Part shown: piece after piece, positions 53,800 through 64,000 of the stretch | Numbering within the stretch: position 1 is the stretch's first letter | How the letters are laid out: each line of letters starts with the position of its first letter | NCBI RefSeq assembly: GCF_000787575.1 | Contig: NW_012236514.1 | Coordinates: 62,001-126,000, forward strand | Length of the DNA: 64,000 bases | Origin: Acytostelium subglobosum LB1 | Lineage: Eukaryota > Evosea > Eumycetozoa > Acytosteliales > Acytosteliaceae | Direction: 5' to 3' | The notes under the pieces: generated by a model | The model's database searches: none | Told to the model about the DNA's origin: nothing | Seen by the model: the letters and a program-made list of their open reading frames with translations, nothing else | Program-made: the position numbers and the translations under genes

Positions 53800-54427
53800 C
53801 TATTGGTACATATCAACAGTATTCTTCTTCTTGCTAAGTTGATTCTGTTGTTATTGTTGTTGTTGTTGTTGTATGTTTGATTAGTATGAATGAATGAATG
53901 ATATGCTTTATGATCAATATACATACCATGAACTGCTTCTCTATGTTCTGATACTCATCGATCAAACAGTGTATTGAACCTTCAAGTGCTTGGATTGGTG
54001 TTGAGTGTGGATAAGTCTGTATCTTAATGTGAATGTTATGCTCTAGTGGATGTGGCATCTTATAGCCTGCAAACTTGACGTCAGGGTCACCGACCAACTG
54101 CCTATAGTATAGTATGTAAGTAGCGCACATGGTATTAGATAATCATCATCATCGTATCATTCTGATCACTCATTCAATCAATCAATCATACATTCTAATG
54201 AGGTTGCCAACAGTGTGATCCTCCTTTAATATAGTGAACAAACAAGCATTTGGTATTCTTGTGTCCTTTGTCATTGATATCCTATTGTTGTTGTTGGTGT
54301 CGTCGATGACGTTAAACGAGACTGTCAGTCAGTAAAGATATCATCCCATCCCTTTGATTATTGGTATGACATACTTCTTTGCGCCTTCAGGCAGCACGAA
54401 GAGTTCGAACCTATCAGGGGCATTCAT
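53800..54427 (-). CDS. rpb11: RNA polymerase II subunit RPB11
   Basis: Exons 54375-54427, 54192-54281, 53927-54101 and 53800-53844 give 120 residues, the usual length. The start [18 protein letters not shown] matches RPB11 orthologues closely. Exon 2 gives [19 protein letters not shown], the AC19/RPB11 signature. Exon 3 gives [21 protein letters not shown] and [20 protein letters not shown]11 dimerises with RPB3 through the alpha-like fold in RNA polymerase II assembly. The [11 protein letters not shown] wording separates it from AC19 (pol I/III). Four exons in 630 bp is high intron density for a small gene. Confidence 0.95.
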
Positions 54428-54884
54428 TCCTCCTATCTATATATGTGTAATAATGTATTATCTGTTTGAAGTATGAATGAATGAATGTTCAGATTGATTT
54501 CACGAACTCCAATTTCTCACTTTATCTTCAATGTTGGGTGGGTGAGCCGCAAGTCGACTCTAAAGTGGATGGTAGTTTATTGACACCTTTAATGTTGGAG
54601 TTAGCAACACATGACCATGAGGATGATGATGATGGAATACTATATAATACTATACTATATATACAAGGTTGGTTGGTTGGTTGGTTGATTGGTAGGAAGG
54701 AGGGAAGATGGAAGATGTGTACAACGGGTTGTTGGAGAGGAAGAGAGAAGAGGAGAGGAGAGGAGAGACGCAAGTCGACATGCTGGCCAAGTTGTTAAAT
54801 ACTAATGATGCCAGGTGATGACGATGGAGTGGAGGGCAAGCTAGATAGATAGCTAGAAAGTTGATTGATTGAATGAAAGGTTTC
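54428..54884. other. Spacer
   Basis: RPB11 5' flank and 3' flank of the tail-anchored gene. It has GGTT repeats (54667-54685) and GAGAG purine-rich low complexity (54738-54770). No supported gene. Confidence 0.45.
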
Positions 54885-55520
54885 TTAGACCATCTTGAAA
54901 TAGTACAGTAATGAATATACAATGACTAGGAAGAGTGTGATCTCTGCTGTGATGATGATGTTGTTCAATTGTTGTTGGTATTGAATGTCTGCTGATACGT
55001 CCTTGGCCAAATCACTCTCTGACACACCCAATGTTCTCATCAATTTGGATGACGATGGATTGAATCCCAACAATGTCAAAGCCTTCTTCAATGCTCTCTT
55101 GTTTGAAAGTGCAATGCTCTCTATCAGCTTCCTCTTCTTAATATCTCTCAACTCTGATTCCTCCTGTTCTGCCTCTGTTATTGTATCCTCATCAACACCC
55201 AACACATTCATCAACTAAGATGATCATTAAGTTAGTCTCAATCACTCAATCAATCAATCAAAGTGACAAACATCAACTCATACCTTCTCCTTTGATAGGT
55301 TGAGACCCAGGGTTGACTGTGCCTTGCGTGTCTCTCTCTTGTTGATTGGTATTCTGTCTTTGGCAGCCATGCATGCTTGTTCTTGTTGCTCATCTTGTAT
55401 CATCTTGTACTCTTGATCATCAATACCCAATGTCTTCTTTATCTTATCATCGGAAGGATTGAAGTCACCCAATACATCCATAACCTTCTTTATACTCTGT
55501 GGTCTCTGTTGTTGTGCCAT
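54885..55520 (-). CDS. Tail-anchored protein with internal repeats, unknown family
   Basis: Exons 55284-55520 and 54885-55214 are joined in phase 0 across a 69-nt intron, giving 188 residues. An internal unit recurs: a basic helix, then LG-(F/L)NxS-x-(D/E/S)K-(I/L)M-x-LG(I/V)-(D/S). Examples are VLGDFNPSDDKIKKTLGID, TLGLNLSKEKLMNVLGVD and LLGFNPSSSKLMRTLGVS. Between units lie charged helices (KDRIPINKRETRKAQ, DIKKRKLIESIALSNKRALKKA). The C terminus is a single helix (ITLFLVIVYSLLYYF) with a three-residue end, typical of tail-anchored membrane proteins. I do not recognise the family. The gene's ATG lies a few bases from an 83-bp tetranucleotide repeat. Confidence 0.8.
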
Positions 55521-55527
55521 CTCTATC

Positions 55528-55610
<83 letters not shown>
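55528..55610. repeat. (ATCT)n microsatellite, about 20 copies
   Basis: A nearly perfect tetranucleotide array directly in the presumed 5' leader of the tail-anchored protein gene, ending eight bases before its ATG. Length variation between strains is expected. Confidence 0.95.
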
Positions 55611-55779
55611 GTACAATAATAATAAAGTAAACAAATATATATTTGTAGATCGGGTGAGATCATCTAGATTCGAGTCAAAATGAACAAAACACTCTAATTT
55701 ATTCAAAATTGGACACATTCTTTTGGGGATAATTGATCCAGAATAATAATTATTTTATAATAATAGAGAATCAACTCAG

Positions 55780-57495
55780 TTATTCACTCTCATCATCATA
55801 ATATTCATCATACTCTAATTGAAATGTCCATATTCGAATTGCACCATCACGTTCCATTGTGATTATTGCCCATTTGGCATCCACCCATCTCAACTGGAAG
55901 TTGAAAGAGTCTCTGGACTCGATGTGGAAGGTGTGGACATTTGGAAATACAATTGGATTGAGGATATTCCTTGCTTGACCGACAATGTATGATATCGCAT
56001 CACTTGCACTGATAGGATCATCATCTCTTGCTATCTTGATATGTAGTTGACCTATCCTTATCATTGTGAATGGCTCGTCACTGCTACATCCATGTGCCTC
56101 CAGACAAGATATATAGTCCCCACCATGTATTGTCAATCTCTCGAATGTGGACTCAGAGTTGAGCTTCAGACATTGACCCAAGTTCCAAAGACCAAGATGT
56201 TTGACTCCACTGGGCATTGTGATCGGACCAGTTTGTTGTGATGGTAGGTCGCACAAAGATAGATGAGTGATTGATGATGGGAACACATCTGGATCGATGG
56301 GCTGCTCCAAGAACTCAAATGACAGACTGGTGAGTGATGAAGGGAATGATCCAATCTCTATTGTGCTGTCCAAAGGACCGCCAAAGGATAGCTTTGTGAT
56401 TGATTGGGGCAGCGAGCCAGGGGAGAGCGGGTAATCAAAGTCGCTCTCAAAGGTCAGAGTCTTGAGGTTATGCATCTCGCGTATATATTCGATTGCAGTG
56501 TCACACAGTGATCCATAGGTGAAGTTGGTAATTGATGGGGACAGCGCACCAGGTGCGAATGGCCACTCAGGGCATTCACCAAGTGACAGCGTCGTGAGTG
56601 ATTGGGGAAGATGGGGAATAGGATAGTCATACTCTCTAGGGAATATAAGTGTCTGTAGGCCATGTGGGAAGACACCAGGTTGGAACTCTTTGCTATAGTA
56701 ATAGCCAAAGGACAGTGAGCGTAGTGATGAGGGCAGGGATCCAGGCTGGATATCCATGTTAAATTGATCATTAAAATGCAGACTCGTCAGTGTGTCGGGG
56801 AGGTAGCCCACTGGGATGACATAGTTGAATCCCTCACTGTATGTTAGCTCGAGTAGCCCTGATGGGAGCACCAGGTTCGCCGGACTCTGATGAGTGATCG
56901 AGCAATACGGAACGAAGACGAGGCTTGTGAGGGATGTTGGTAGCACCTCAACCTTGGGGTCCTCTGTCCTGTCTTCATGTAACAAGGTCAATGAACGTAG
57001 CGAGTCTGATAGGTCACGGGCAACACATAGTTGATCATATGTTGTTTTGTTCAACTTCATCGATGTGATTGATGGAGGTAGTGTGCCCGAGACTTTGCAA
57101 TCCTCTGTAATATGACCGATGTTTAATGTTTGAAGTGTTCTTGGCAATGAGTAGATATCAATGTGCTCGGGTAGACGTCTCACAGTCAGTGATGTGAGTG
57201 ACTTGGGTAGCATGTCTGTCATCAAATGTTGATTGTTTGTGTTGTTATACATTGTGTCCAAATGCAAGTGTTTGATTGAGTTGGAGTTTGATAGCTTGGT
57301 TACAACATTGTCATGATCAGCTAGCATGTCATTATCAGTGACATAGTATGAATATGGGTTGGTCCAGAGTATAGTCCGACACACCTTATACATTGGCTTG
57401 CATGATAAAGCAAGTGATCCTGCATCAATGATACAGCCATCATCCAACAGCATACCAACGATAATGTTATGTATTCTAAATGGTAATTCAAACAT
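55780..57495 (-). CDS. FNIP-repeat protein
   Basis: An intronless 571-residue frame from ATG at 57495. The N terminus (LPFRIHNIIVGMLLDDGCIIDAG and LALSCKPMYKVCRTILW) is F-box-like. FNIP repeats follow at about 22-residue spacing, with cores such as LPSSLRSLSFG, FPHGLQTLIFP, LPQSITKLSFGG and FPSSITHLSLCDLP. The last 100 residues are non-repeat (WVDAKWAIITMERDG) and acidic at the end. It is a separate paralogue of the gene at 7923-9632: intronless, better conserved repeats. A role as ubiquitin-ligase adaptor or scaffold is only assumed from the F-box. Confidence 0.88.
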   Translation of the reverse strand: MFELPFRIHNIIVGMLLDDGCIIDAGSLALSCKPMYKVCRTILWTNPYSYYVTDNDMLADHDNVVTKLSNSNSIKHLHLDTMYNNTNNQHLMTDMLPKSLTSLTVRRLPEHIDIYSLPRTLQTLNIGHITEDCKVSGTLPPSITSMKLNKTTYDQLCVARDLSDSLRSLTLLHEDRTEDPKVEVLPTSLTSLVFVPYCSITHQSPANLVLPSGLLELTYSEGFNYVIPVGYLPDTLTSLHFNDQFNMDIQPGSLPSSLRSLSFGYYYSKEFQPGVFPHGLQTLIFPREYDYPIPHLPQSLTTLSLGECPEWPFAPGALSPSITNFTYGSLCDTAIEYIREMHNLKTLTFESDFDYPLSPGSLPQSITKLSFGGPLDSTIEIGSFPSSLTSLSFEFLEQPIDPDVFPSSITHLSLCDLPSQQTGPITMPSGVKHLGLWNLGQCLKLNSESTFERLTIHGGDYISCLEAHGCSSDEPFTMIRIGQLHIKIARDDDPISASDAISYIVGQARNILNPIVFPNVHTFHIESRDSFNFQLRWVDAKWAIITMERDGAIRIWTFQLEYDEYYDDESE

Positions 57496-57690
57496 GTTAT
57501 GTGTATATATATATGTATAAGTAGGGAAGTATGTTTGAATGAATGATTGTATGATGATTGATCAGAATGATCACATGATTTATTTGACCAATCCAAAAAA
57601 TCTGGAAACGCGACGTCCTGGTAACCTTACAATGAATCCAACTATGATTGATTGAATGACTAGATTAAAGTGATGGAAATGAATGAATGG

Positions 57691-59388
57691 TCATTCTAAG
57701 ATATTGCCTGGTACAATACACGCACCATAACCTTTCCTGTTTAGTACTTGATCACCATCACCCTTGATCTGTGTCCATTGATCATTCTGTATTGAGTACT
57801 TTAAGTTCTTATCTGTACCAATTAGAATAATAATGGTTCCAGTGTTTTTGTCATAGAATGATTGATACTTGTCGACCAATTTCACTGGAGGCAACGTTAA
57901 GAAGGATGTAGCCAATGTTATGAGGGAATATTTGATGAAGCACTGTTCGAATAGTATGTAGAAATATTCGAATCCATCGAAACAAGCTGATCGCAAGCCT
58001 ATGTACATATTGCTCGTTGTGTTGTTGATGCAATATGTACATTTAGCTGTAGGTACATCGTATGCGTAGAGAGTTAGACCAAAGGAACCAAAGAAAAAGA
58101 TCTTGTTTTTGTGGAACACCAACACGGGGATGGCAAGTTGTCCTAGATATGCGGAGACATTGATTGCCTTGGGTTCATCATTGATTGAATATGAATACAT
58201 TTGTGCTTTGTTACCTGTACAGAAGTATATACACTCGACTCCATCGAAACATGCTGCAACAACGCCAGTACATTGGATACGTCTCTGATTGTATGTCTGA
58301 TTCACCACCGAGTACATGTGACAGTCTGTGTCGGTGAACCAAATGATGTTTGAATTAACATATATGAATGGTGCATTGGTTTGGCCATCAAATGGTATAA
58401 TGTTGTTGACTCCAATACACTTTGTAGTCCATCTGTTGTGTGCAATGTCGTACAATGAGAAATATGGTCCATTCGATGCAAAGATGTACTTGGCACCATT
58501 CAATCTATCTTGAGCGGCAGTTGTAAGTCTGACCAATGTATCCATCCTCTTCTTGATGCCAGCAGTATCTCCAATCTTGACTCTGTGAGGTTCAACATAA
58601 TCATTGATCTTGTTCTTCATCAAACGTGCATTCTGATTTGCCCAAGACAGCAAGTCTATATCTGTGAGCTTGTCTTTATCATCAACATCGTCTACCAAGG
58701 CTTGTTGGTTTTCCGAGTCCTCAACTAGCACGGTCGCTACGAACTCCTTCGTTGATGTGCATGTTGATATGTTCCTAACTAACATTTGCTCGTTCTCCAA
58801 TCCATCATCAGTTTGTTCAACAGCAATAGCATGTTGCCTCAGGTCTAGATATGCACCTCTGACCTTTGTCTCTCCAACGATGCTCAAGATAGAGGATTCT
58901 GTCTTCTTCTGTTGTTTAAGCAAAGACGCATTAATCTTGTGCTCCCGAACAACAAGATATTCATGTAATTCGCTAAAGTGCTTCGTGACCTCTTTACAAG
59001 AATCATCCAATGTCTTGTATATCCTTGTGTGTTCTTTAGCTGCTTGCCAAAGTGCTTCCAACCTCGGATCATTGAGCGGAGTATCTTCCTCTATGATCTC
59101 TTCATCAAGTGGAGTTTCATCCTCCTTATCCTCATCCTTCTCATCCACTCTGATCTCATCATTATTGTCCTCACCATCAACAACTTCTTTGTTATTATTA
59201 CTATTACTATTGTTACCTTTACTTTTTCTAATGTTATTATTCTTTATTGATTGTCTAATATTATCAACATGTTCAATATCATGTGCTCTATGTCTTGGTA
59301 ACAAACAATTAGAGCACATAACCTCACAACAGTCATAACATATAAATTCTCTCTTCTTCTTAATATGTGTGTCACAATGTTTATCCAT
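57691..59388 (-). CDS. B-box zinc finger protein
   Basis: An intronless 565-residue frame from ATG at 59388. It opens directly with a B-box: CDTHIKKKREFICYDCCEVMCSNCLLPRH and HDIEHV give the full C/H ligand set. An Asn/Lys run and a very acidic stretch (EKDEDKEDETPLDEE) follow, then a coiled coil (about residues 120-200, e.g. EHKINASLLKQQKKTESSI). The C-terminal half has six-blade-like beta repeats with FDG(V/F/Q)E(C/Y)-type turns (CFDGVECIYFCTG, CFDGFEYFYILF), suggesting a propeller of Kelch-like type. This B-box plus propeller layout is a dictyostelid expansion; the function is unknown. No RING is present. Confidence 0.85.
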   Translation of the reverse strand: MDKHCDTHIKKKREFICYDCCEVMCSNCLLPRHRAHDIEHVDNIRQSIKNNNIRKSKGNNSNSNNNKEVVDGEDNNDEIRVDEKDEDKEDETPLDEEIIEEDTPLNDPRLEALWQAAKEHTRIYKTLDDSCKEVTKHFSELHEYLVVREHKINASLLKQQKKTESSILSIVGETKVRGAYLDLRQHAIAVEQTDDGLENEQMLVRNISTCTSTKEFVATVLVEDSENQQALVDDVDDKDKLTDIDLLSWANQNARLMKNKINDYVEPHRVKIGDTAGIKKRMDTLVRLTTAAQDRLNGAKYIFASNGPYFSLYDIAHNRWTTKCIGVNNIIPFDGQTNAPFIYVNSNIIWFTDTDCHMYSVVNQTYNQRRIQCTGVVAACFDGVECIYFCTGNKAQMYSYSINDEPKAINVSAYLGQLAIPVLVFHKNKIFFFGSFGLTLYAYDVPTAKCTYCINNTTSNMYIGLRSACFDGFEYFYILFEQCFIKYSLITLATSFLTLPPVKLVDKYQSFYDKNTGTIIILIGTDKNLKYSIQNDQWTQIKGDGDQVLNRKGYGACIVPGNILE

Positions 59389-59746
59389 TATCTATCTACC
59401 TATTATCTCTCTTTACATCAACTTAGTAATCGATTGAAAATGATCCTAAACCCGGAACCCTCAACCCTTGCCCTCGCCCTCACCCCAACTCGAGGTCGTT
59501 ACTGTGAGACAAAGAACATGATTTGATTGTGTACAACTCCAATCCAACATCATAGATTGATGGTAGATGGATAGTATGGTATATATATGTATTAATAATA
59601 GGATGTATAAGTAGTAGTGATATGCTTGTTGTAGTATTACTATGTGTGTTGATATCCTTGTGAGCTCGATAAGGTAGGGTAGGTATGTATGAATGTAGGT
59701 AGGTAAGGTAGGTAAAAGAAAAGGGAAAGGGAAGAGAAGAGGATGA
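59389..59746. other. B-box gene promoter and lipoxygenase 3' flank
   Basis: 358 nt. It contains the element CTCAACCCTTGCCCTCGCCC at 59460-59479, which recurs near 41200 upstream of CSN6. The rest is AT-rich, with GGTAGGTA simple repeats at 59690-59715. No gene. Confidence 0.5.
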
Positions 59747-61754
59747 TTATATAAATATACTGCTGCACACTTTGGCTGGGTCGATGTAGCTGTATGGTAT
59801 CTTGACATCACTGTTACGCTGTTGGATGTGCTCGCTGACTTTCTCTAGACGCTCGCGAAGACGTAGAACGTGACGTGATAGGAATGGATCCTTCTCGAAT
59901 GCATATGGTGTCTCAATCAATGTTGGCAGTCCAGTATCAGTGTTGGCAAGTAGATGTGTAATCGATATCTGACTGAGTGACTCGTACTTTGGTGGCAGGG
60001 CATCGATGATGGTCTCGTGCGTGATGACGTTGCCAGCGAGGATCTTCTCTGGGTTGATATAGAGTGCGCCTGGTACATTGGGAGTGAAGCCGTACATGTC
60101 CCATTGGCCATGATTGCCAATAGAATGCTCGACCGTCAGTCTAAAGATGATGTCGACGACCAGTGTGCACAGGGTGTCGAGGGACTCGATGGTGCCGGTT
60201 GGCGTCAGCTTCTTCATCTGTCCGCCCCAGTTGCTTTGGAGGTCGTTCAACCAGGCGTGCAGCTCAAAGTCGCGGACAACGTCCTCGGGATGTGTGTAGA
60301 ACTGCTTCAAGACACTATGTACAAACTCGGTGAGTGCGCCGTGAACAGCAAGTCCATCCTCACGGAAGAAGTAGTTGGCCACGGTGGTGTGCTCGTTGAG
60401 ATCGGTCGATATGTTGTTCTTCTTCAGCCTCTCGGTGAAGGTGTTCTCACACCAGTTGTAGGTCTTGTTGAACTTGCCAATGAACTGAAGTGCGCCAACA
60501 CTACCTGGTCCGAGGAGTGTGTCGATGGGTCCGTCCTTGCCCAGCAGGTGTCCACGTGCACGCCAGTTGATGTCGAGGAGTAAGTTGAAGTGTGGATGCA
60601 GCAGTTGGTAGACTGGATGTGTGGCGGAGAGATGGCGATGAGTGCCAATGGCAAACACCTCACCAAGCATGTGACACTCAAACAGATGTGTGATGAACTC
60701 CATGTGTTGGCCATCGGCAGATTGGAACCAGAGCTTGGCCAGGATCCACTCGTGGCGAGTACTCTTTGGCGTGAACACTGGCGAGTCTTCCTTGTTCTGC
60801 AGGATCTTGATGCATAGTGGATATAGCTTATTGTTGGTGGGGTCGACATAGAACAGTGCCAAGGGACTGCATGTGTAGCGGCCAAAGGAGGCAGCGGCTT
60901 GTATATAATCCTTGTCGTCAAATATGTTATAATCGATGAGGTAGAGTAGGTTCATCTCGAGTGCCTTGTCAAAGGTTAGGTTGATCGAGTCGTGGAGAAT
61001 GGTGTCAAAGAGTAGTTTGTTGTCGGCAAGGGCTAGTTTGGTATGGATCGATCGTTGGTACAGCTCGTCACTGGTCAGTTGTTCCAGACGCCCGGCGTTG
61101 ATGCCTTGGATACGTTGGCGACCAAACTCTTCATCGGACAACCAATTAAAATCGTTCAATTGATCAACTGTCTGGTTCTCAATGATCGTAGGATTCTTCT
61201 GTACCACAATAAGGTCCTTATATTCTTCAACCGAACTCAAATGAGTTATCTTATTCTTCATCGATATGAACTTATTTACAAAACTCTGGAACTATTCCAT
61301 CATCAAAAAAAAAAACGAATTAATATATGTTTGATCTTTGATTGATTGAATGGATAACATACAGTTGTTGAGAGTAATGATATACCATGTGGAACTAATG
61401 AGGTACCAGCTAGTTGTTCCTCCTTGGGCAACATGTAGGTGGGAGGCATAAGTTTGAATGAAGGGGGCAGGTCATTAATGGCAACATCTTCATAACCAAA
61501 TACAGGATTCTGTGTATAGTTATATGTGAACTGTTTCCATTCCAAGTCCTTCTGTCTCTGTACTATATAATGATCTTGTTGGGGTAGACATACTGCTTGG
61601 TTCATTCAATGTTAGTAAAATATTATTATTAATCTTTAATATTATATGAATACATACTTGACTTCTTTTGAGGTTCCCTGTATGATGGGTCCTTAAAAGG
61701 CTTATTGATTGGGAATGGATAGAACATATGGAAGTGATCCAATATAGTGTCCAT
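59747..61754 (-). CDS. Lipoxygenase-like protein with a displaced iron ligand
   Basis: Exons 61658-61754, 61363-61592 and 59747-61291 give about 623 residues (two in-frame acceptors exist for exon 3, 61291 or 61285). No N-terminal PLAT domain is seen, so it is the short form. Catalytic-domain features include AKLWFQSADGQ, THPVYQLLHPH, LLDINWRARG and the C-terminal Ile (SSIFI) that binds iron. The third His and Asn are present (VEHSIGNHGQWD). In the HExxxH helix, however, the segment reads QHMEFITHLFECH. The second His aligns, but Met occupies the first ligand position and the nearest His is one residue earlier. Family members oxygenate polyunsaturated fatty acids; activity of this one is uncertain. 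Confidence 0.85.
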
Positions 61755-64000
61755 GGACTATATGTCTGTGTGTATGTACTTGTTGATTGATTGGATAGTG
61801 ATCTGTTATGTCTTGTCCTTTCCTGTTCTGTCTTGTAGTTGTAACTTAGATTGAGTCGTGATTGAAAAGTGGTTCTAAATAATAAATTAATAAATAAATA
61901 ATTTAAATAGATTAAATAAATAAATAAATAAATAATAATGTTAATATTGGATTGTCTGGACAAAGACGATCGGGGCTGAGATTTGTTGGTGATTAGATAT
62001 GTACAACAAAGTGTGGAGAATAAGTTTGTAAGATAGGTAGGCAGGTAGGAATAGAGGAATGTAATGTTATTGGATAATGGCAATGAGTGGAGTGGAGGAG
62101 TGACCTCGAGGTAATAGGTGATCACAAGTGAGAAATGAGGGTTATAGACTATTGTCAATGTGAAACCATCAGGTGCAATGGAATTAATTAATGGATTGGA
62201 AAAGGAATGGGGACGAAGTTGTTTGTTTGATTGATTGATTGCTTGAATTGAATGAGAATGGAGTGAAGAGAGTGAGAGCTTGGCTTTGGGTGGAGCGATG
62301 TGGTGCATGTTCAACGAAGAGCGTGTCTCTTTCTCTGGCAGGCCTGGCAACACAATCACACTCTTACACTCACACTCAGCAGTCAGGTGATGATGGTGGT
62401 GGTGGTTCTTGGTTTGGTTGGATGTGATGACAGCACGATCATGATATATTTACCAAGAGCAAGACTTGGCACCAACAACTACATTGAGCATCATCACCAC
62501 CATCATACCAATCATAATGAGCTCATGATTAGAAGAGAGGCGACGATTACGAGTGGTTAACAACAATTGTTGTATTTAAAGAATGGTGATGAGTGGCTGA
62601 GCTCAGGGGAGGACGTGGAATGGAACACTAATGTTTGAACAAACTAATACGCGATCAAGAAAGTACTCACAATACTCACACACCCATTCATTCATCAATC
62701 ATGTGACTTCATAGTGAGTGCTGTGGGTGGTGAATGGGAGTTGTTGTTGTGTGATGTGGTGGATGGCTGCGACTTAGTAGTTGTCTTGCCGTTATGCCAA
62801 TGCACAGTAGTGTTGCTATTACTATGATTGATGGGGGAAAGGTGTTTATGTGTTGTTGAGCAGCAATATGGAGTTGATGCTCGAGCATCAAACAATGTAC
62901 ACACACACAAGCTTCGAATGTAAGTACGTGTCGTCCATCCATTCATTCATTCTTTCATTCACCTCTAGCAACTCCAACGGTCAACGAGCAATGGAGTGAA
63001 AGCCTTGAGTAGTTGGGGCGAGAACAATACAAGTCCACCTACTACTAAAGGTGGTCGGAAACAAAATTTGTATGGTATCACATGATCCAGTTATAATAAT
63101 ATTATAACCAGGTAAACACTCGTCTGTTGCACTTTACCTACCCTATAATTATTATTGATGATGTTATATTATTAACCTGTTCATATGATGATGATCTGGT
63201 ACCTAGTTGATTCGAACTAAACTAATTAATGTCTAAGTCTATATATTATTATTATTATTATTATTTAGATGATAGAAGAGTGATTGGAAATGCCAGCCAG
63301 TCACTGATGATCAATCAAATAGTGGGATTTATGATAAGTGACAATGATGATGAAGATGATGAAGATGATGTTTGTGGAATCCACAAATACCATCGTACAT
63401 ATTATTGATGGTCCAACAACAAGAACAACAACAACAACAACAACAACATACAACACATCACATTTATGTTGTTGATTGAAACATACCAAAGATGGATGGA
63501 TATTGACGAGACGGAAAAGGACACATCATACCATACTTGCAAGCACCTTTTCAAAGTGACACTGGAGTGAACCGGCCGGCCTGAGATGAGATGCCCTGGC
63601 CGTGATCATCCACAAGTGTATGGTTGTAATGGGCGAGTGTGAGTGATTAAAAGATTGATTGATTGATTGGTATGATATGTTATGTTGGAGTAAGTGATTG
63701 AATGAGTTGAGCTCAGTGAGTGGCTGTGATCGTAAGCAATGGAGACCATGGCAACAGGTTCTCTCACTACCATATCGGTGGTGGCCTGTACGTGATGCGT
63801 AGCTGATGTGTGATCTCATCTCCGATGCTGATTAGAAAATTGATACCAATTGTATTAGGTTGATAGGATAACATAAGATATGATATGATACTGATGAGAT
63901 GTGATGAGTTATTGATTGGTGGTGTGTAAGTGTGTGTGCGTGTGTGAGAGTTAGAGGTGATTGCCACATTGAGTGGATGTGGGATGCATTGGCAATGGCA
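61755..64000. other. Gene-free region to the window edge (2.2 kb)
   Basis: Upstream flank of the lipoxygenase. It includes AAT repeats (61880-61935), an 18-bp palindrome at 62874-62891, ATT repeats (63245-63265) and an AAC run (63420-63450). Open frames here are short, interrupted and built from simple sequence. I see no gene, tRNA or recognisable element. Confidence 0.5.
62874..62891. repeat. 18-bp perfect palindrome
   Basis: TTGATGCTC is followed by its reverse complement GAGCATCAA, in the gene-free region upstream of the lipoxygenase. Its function is unknown. Confidence 0.85.

Noticed and set aside
55377-55683. Frames encoding repeated SIYLSIYL
   Set aside because: They are translations of the (ATCT)n microsatellite, antisense to the tail-anchored gene.
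61755-64000. A hidden RNA gene or mobile element in the right-hand gap
   Set aside because: No tRNA boxes, snRNA cores, terminal repeats or enzyme motifs could be found by eye; only simple repeats and one palindrome.

Overview
The window looks like nuclear DNA of a dictyostelid social amoeba. Short introns (mostly 60-80 nt) start with GTATGT or GTAAGT and are filled with ATTGATTGA/ATTCATTCA runs. Proteins carry Asn, Gln, Ser and Thr homopolymers. Lineage-typical families are present: F-box/FNIP-repeat proteins, a cAMP-receptor-like GPCR, a B-box protein and an hssA-like small protein. Coding regions are fairly GC-rich, so D. discoideum itself is unlikely; a species from another dictyostelid group fits better. 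The assignment is inferred from style and family content.

Layout. 1-10 kb: the 3' part of eRF1 with a possible readthrough extension, a cationic amino acid transporter, a 46-residue membrane protein, a SET/MYND protein, a Cys/His-rich protein and an F-box/FNIP protein. 9.9-10.4 kb: a repeat-rich block with tRNA-Leu(CAA), a minisatellite, a tRNA 3' fragment, a duplicated 30-mer and a 21-nt T run. 10.5-22 kb: MSH3 (ten exons), a MATE transporter, EXD2-like nuclease, TVP23 and a PRL-type phosphatase. 23-34 kb: an unknown membrane protein, PLPBP, a triple-PH protein, a selenocysteine glutathione peroxidase with a SECIS-like element, an HMG-box protein and a Cut8/STS1 homologue. 35-50 kb: acyl-CoA oxidase, a CRL receptor, CSN6, a mitochondrial-type topoisomerase II and a PHD/BRCT protein. 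50-62 kb: a GPI-anchored secreted protein, small genes, RPB11, a tail-anchored repeat protein, a second FNIP protein, a B-box protein and a lipoxygenase. The last 2.2 kb shows no gene.

Genes are single units, often convergent or divergent, with no operons. Most are housekeeping (translation termination, transcription, DNA repair, peroxisomal and redox metabolism, COP9 and proteasome biology) mixed with dictyostelid-specific families. Exon joins were worked out by hand from splice signals, reading phase and family similarity.

The most notable points are: (1) eRF1, the stop-codon reader, ends in UGA-CUA followed by 91 open in-frame codons; (2) a glutathione peroxidase uses UGA at its catalytic position and has a well-formed SECIS-like hairpin 184 nt after its stop; (3) a lipoxygenase whose first iron-binding His is displaced; (4) a tRNA-Leu gene with no nearby terminator, whose first downstream T-tract lies in a tRNA 3' fragment; (5) a TGGAA-N3-TTCC dyad found in several unrelated introns.
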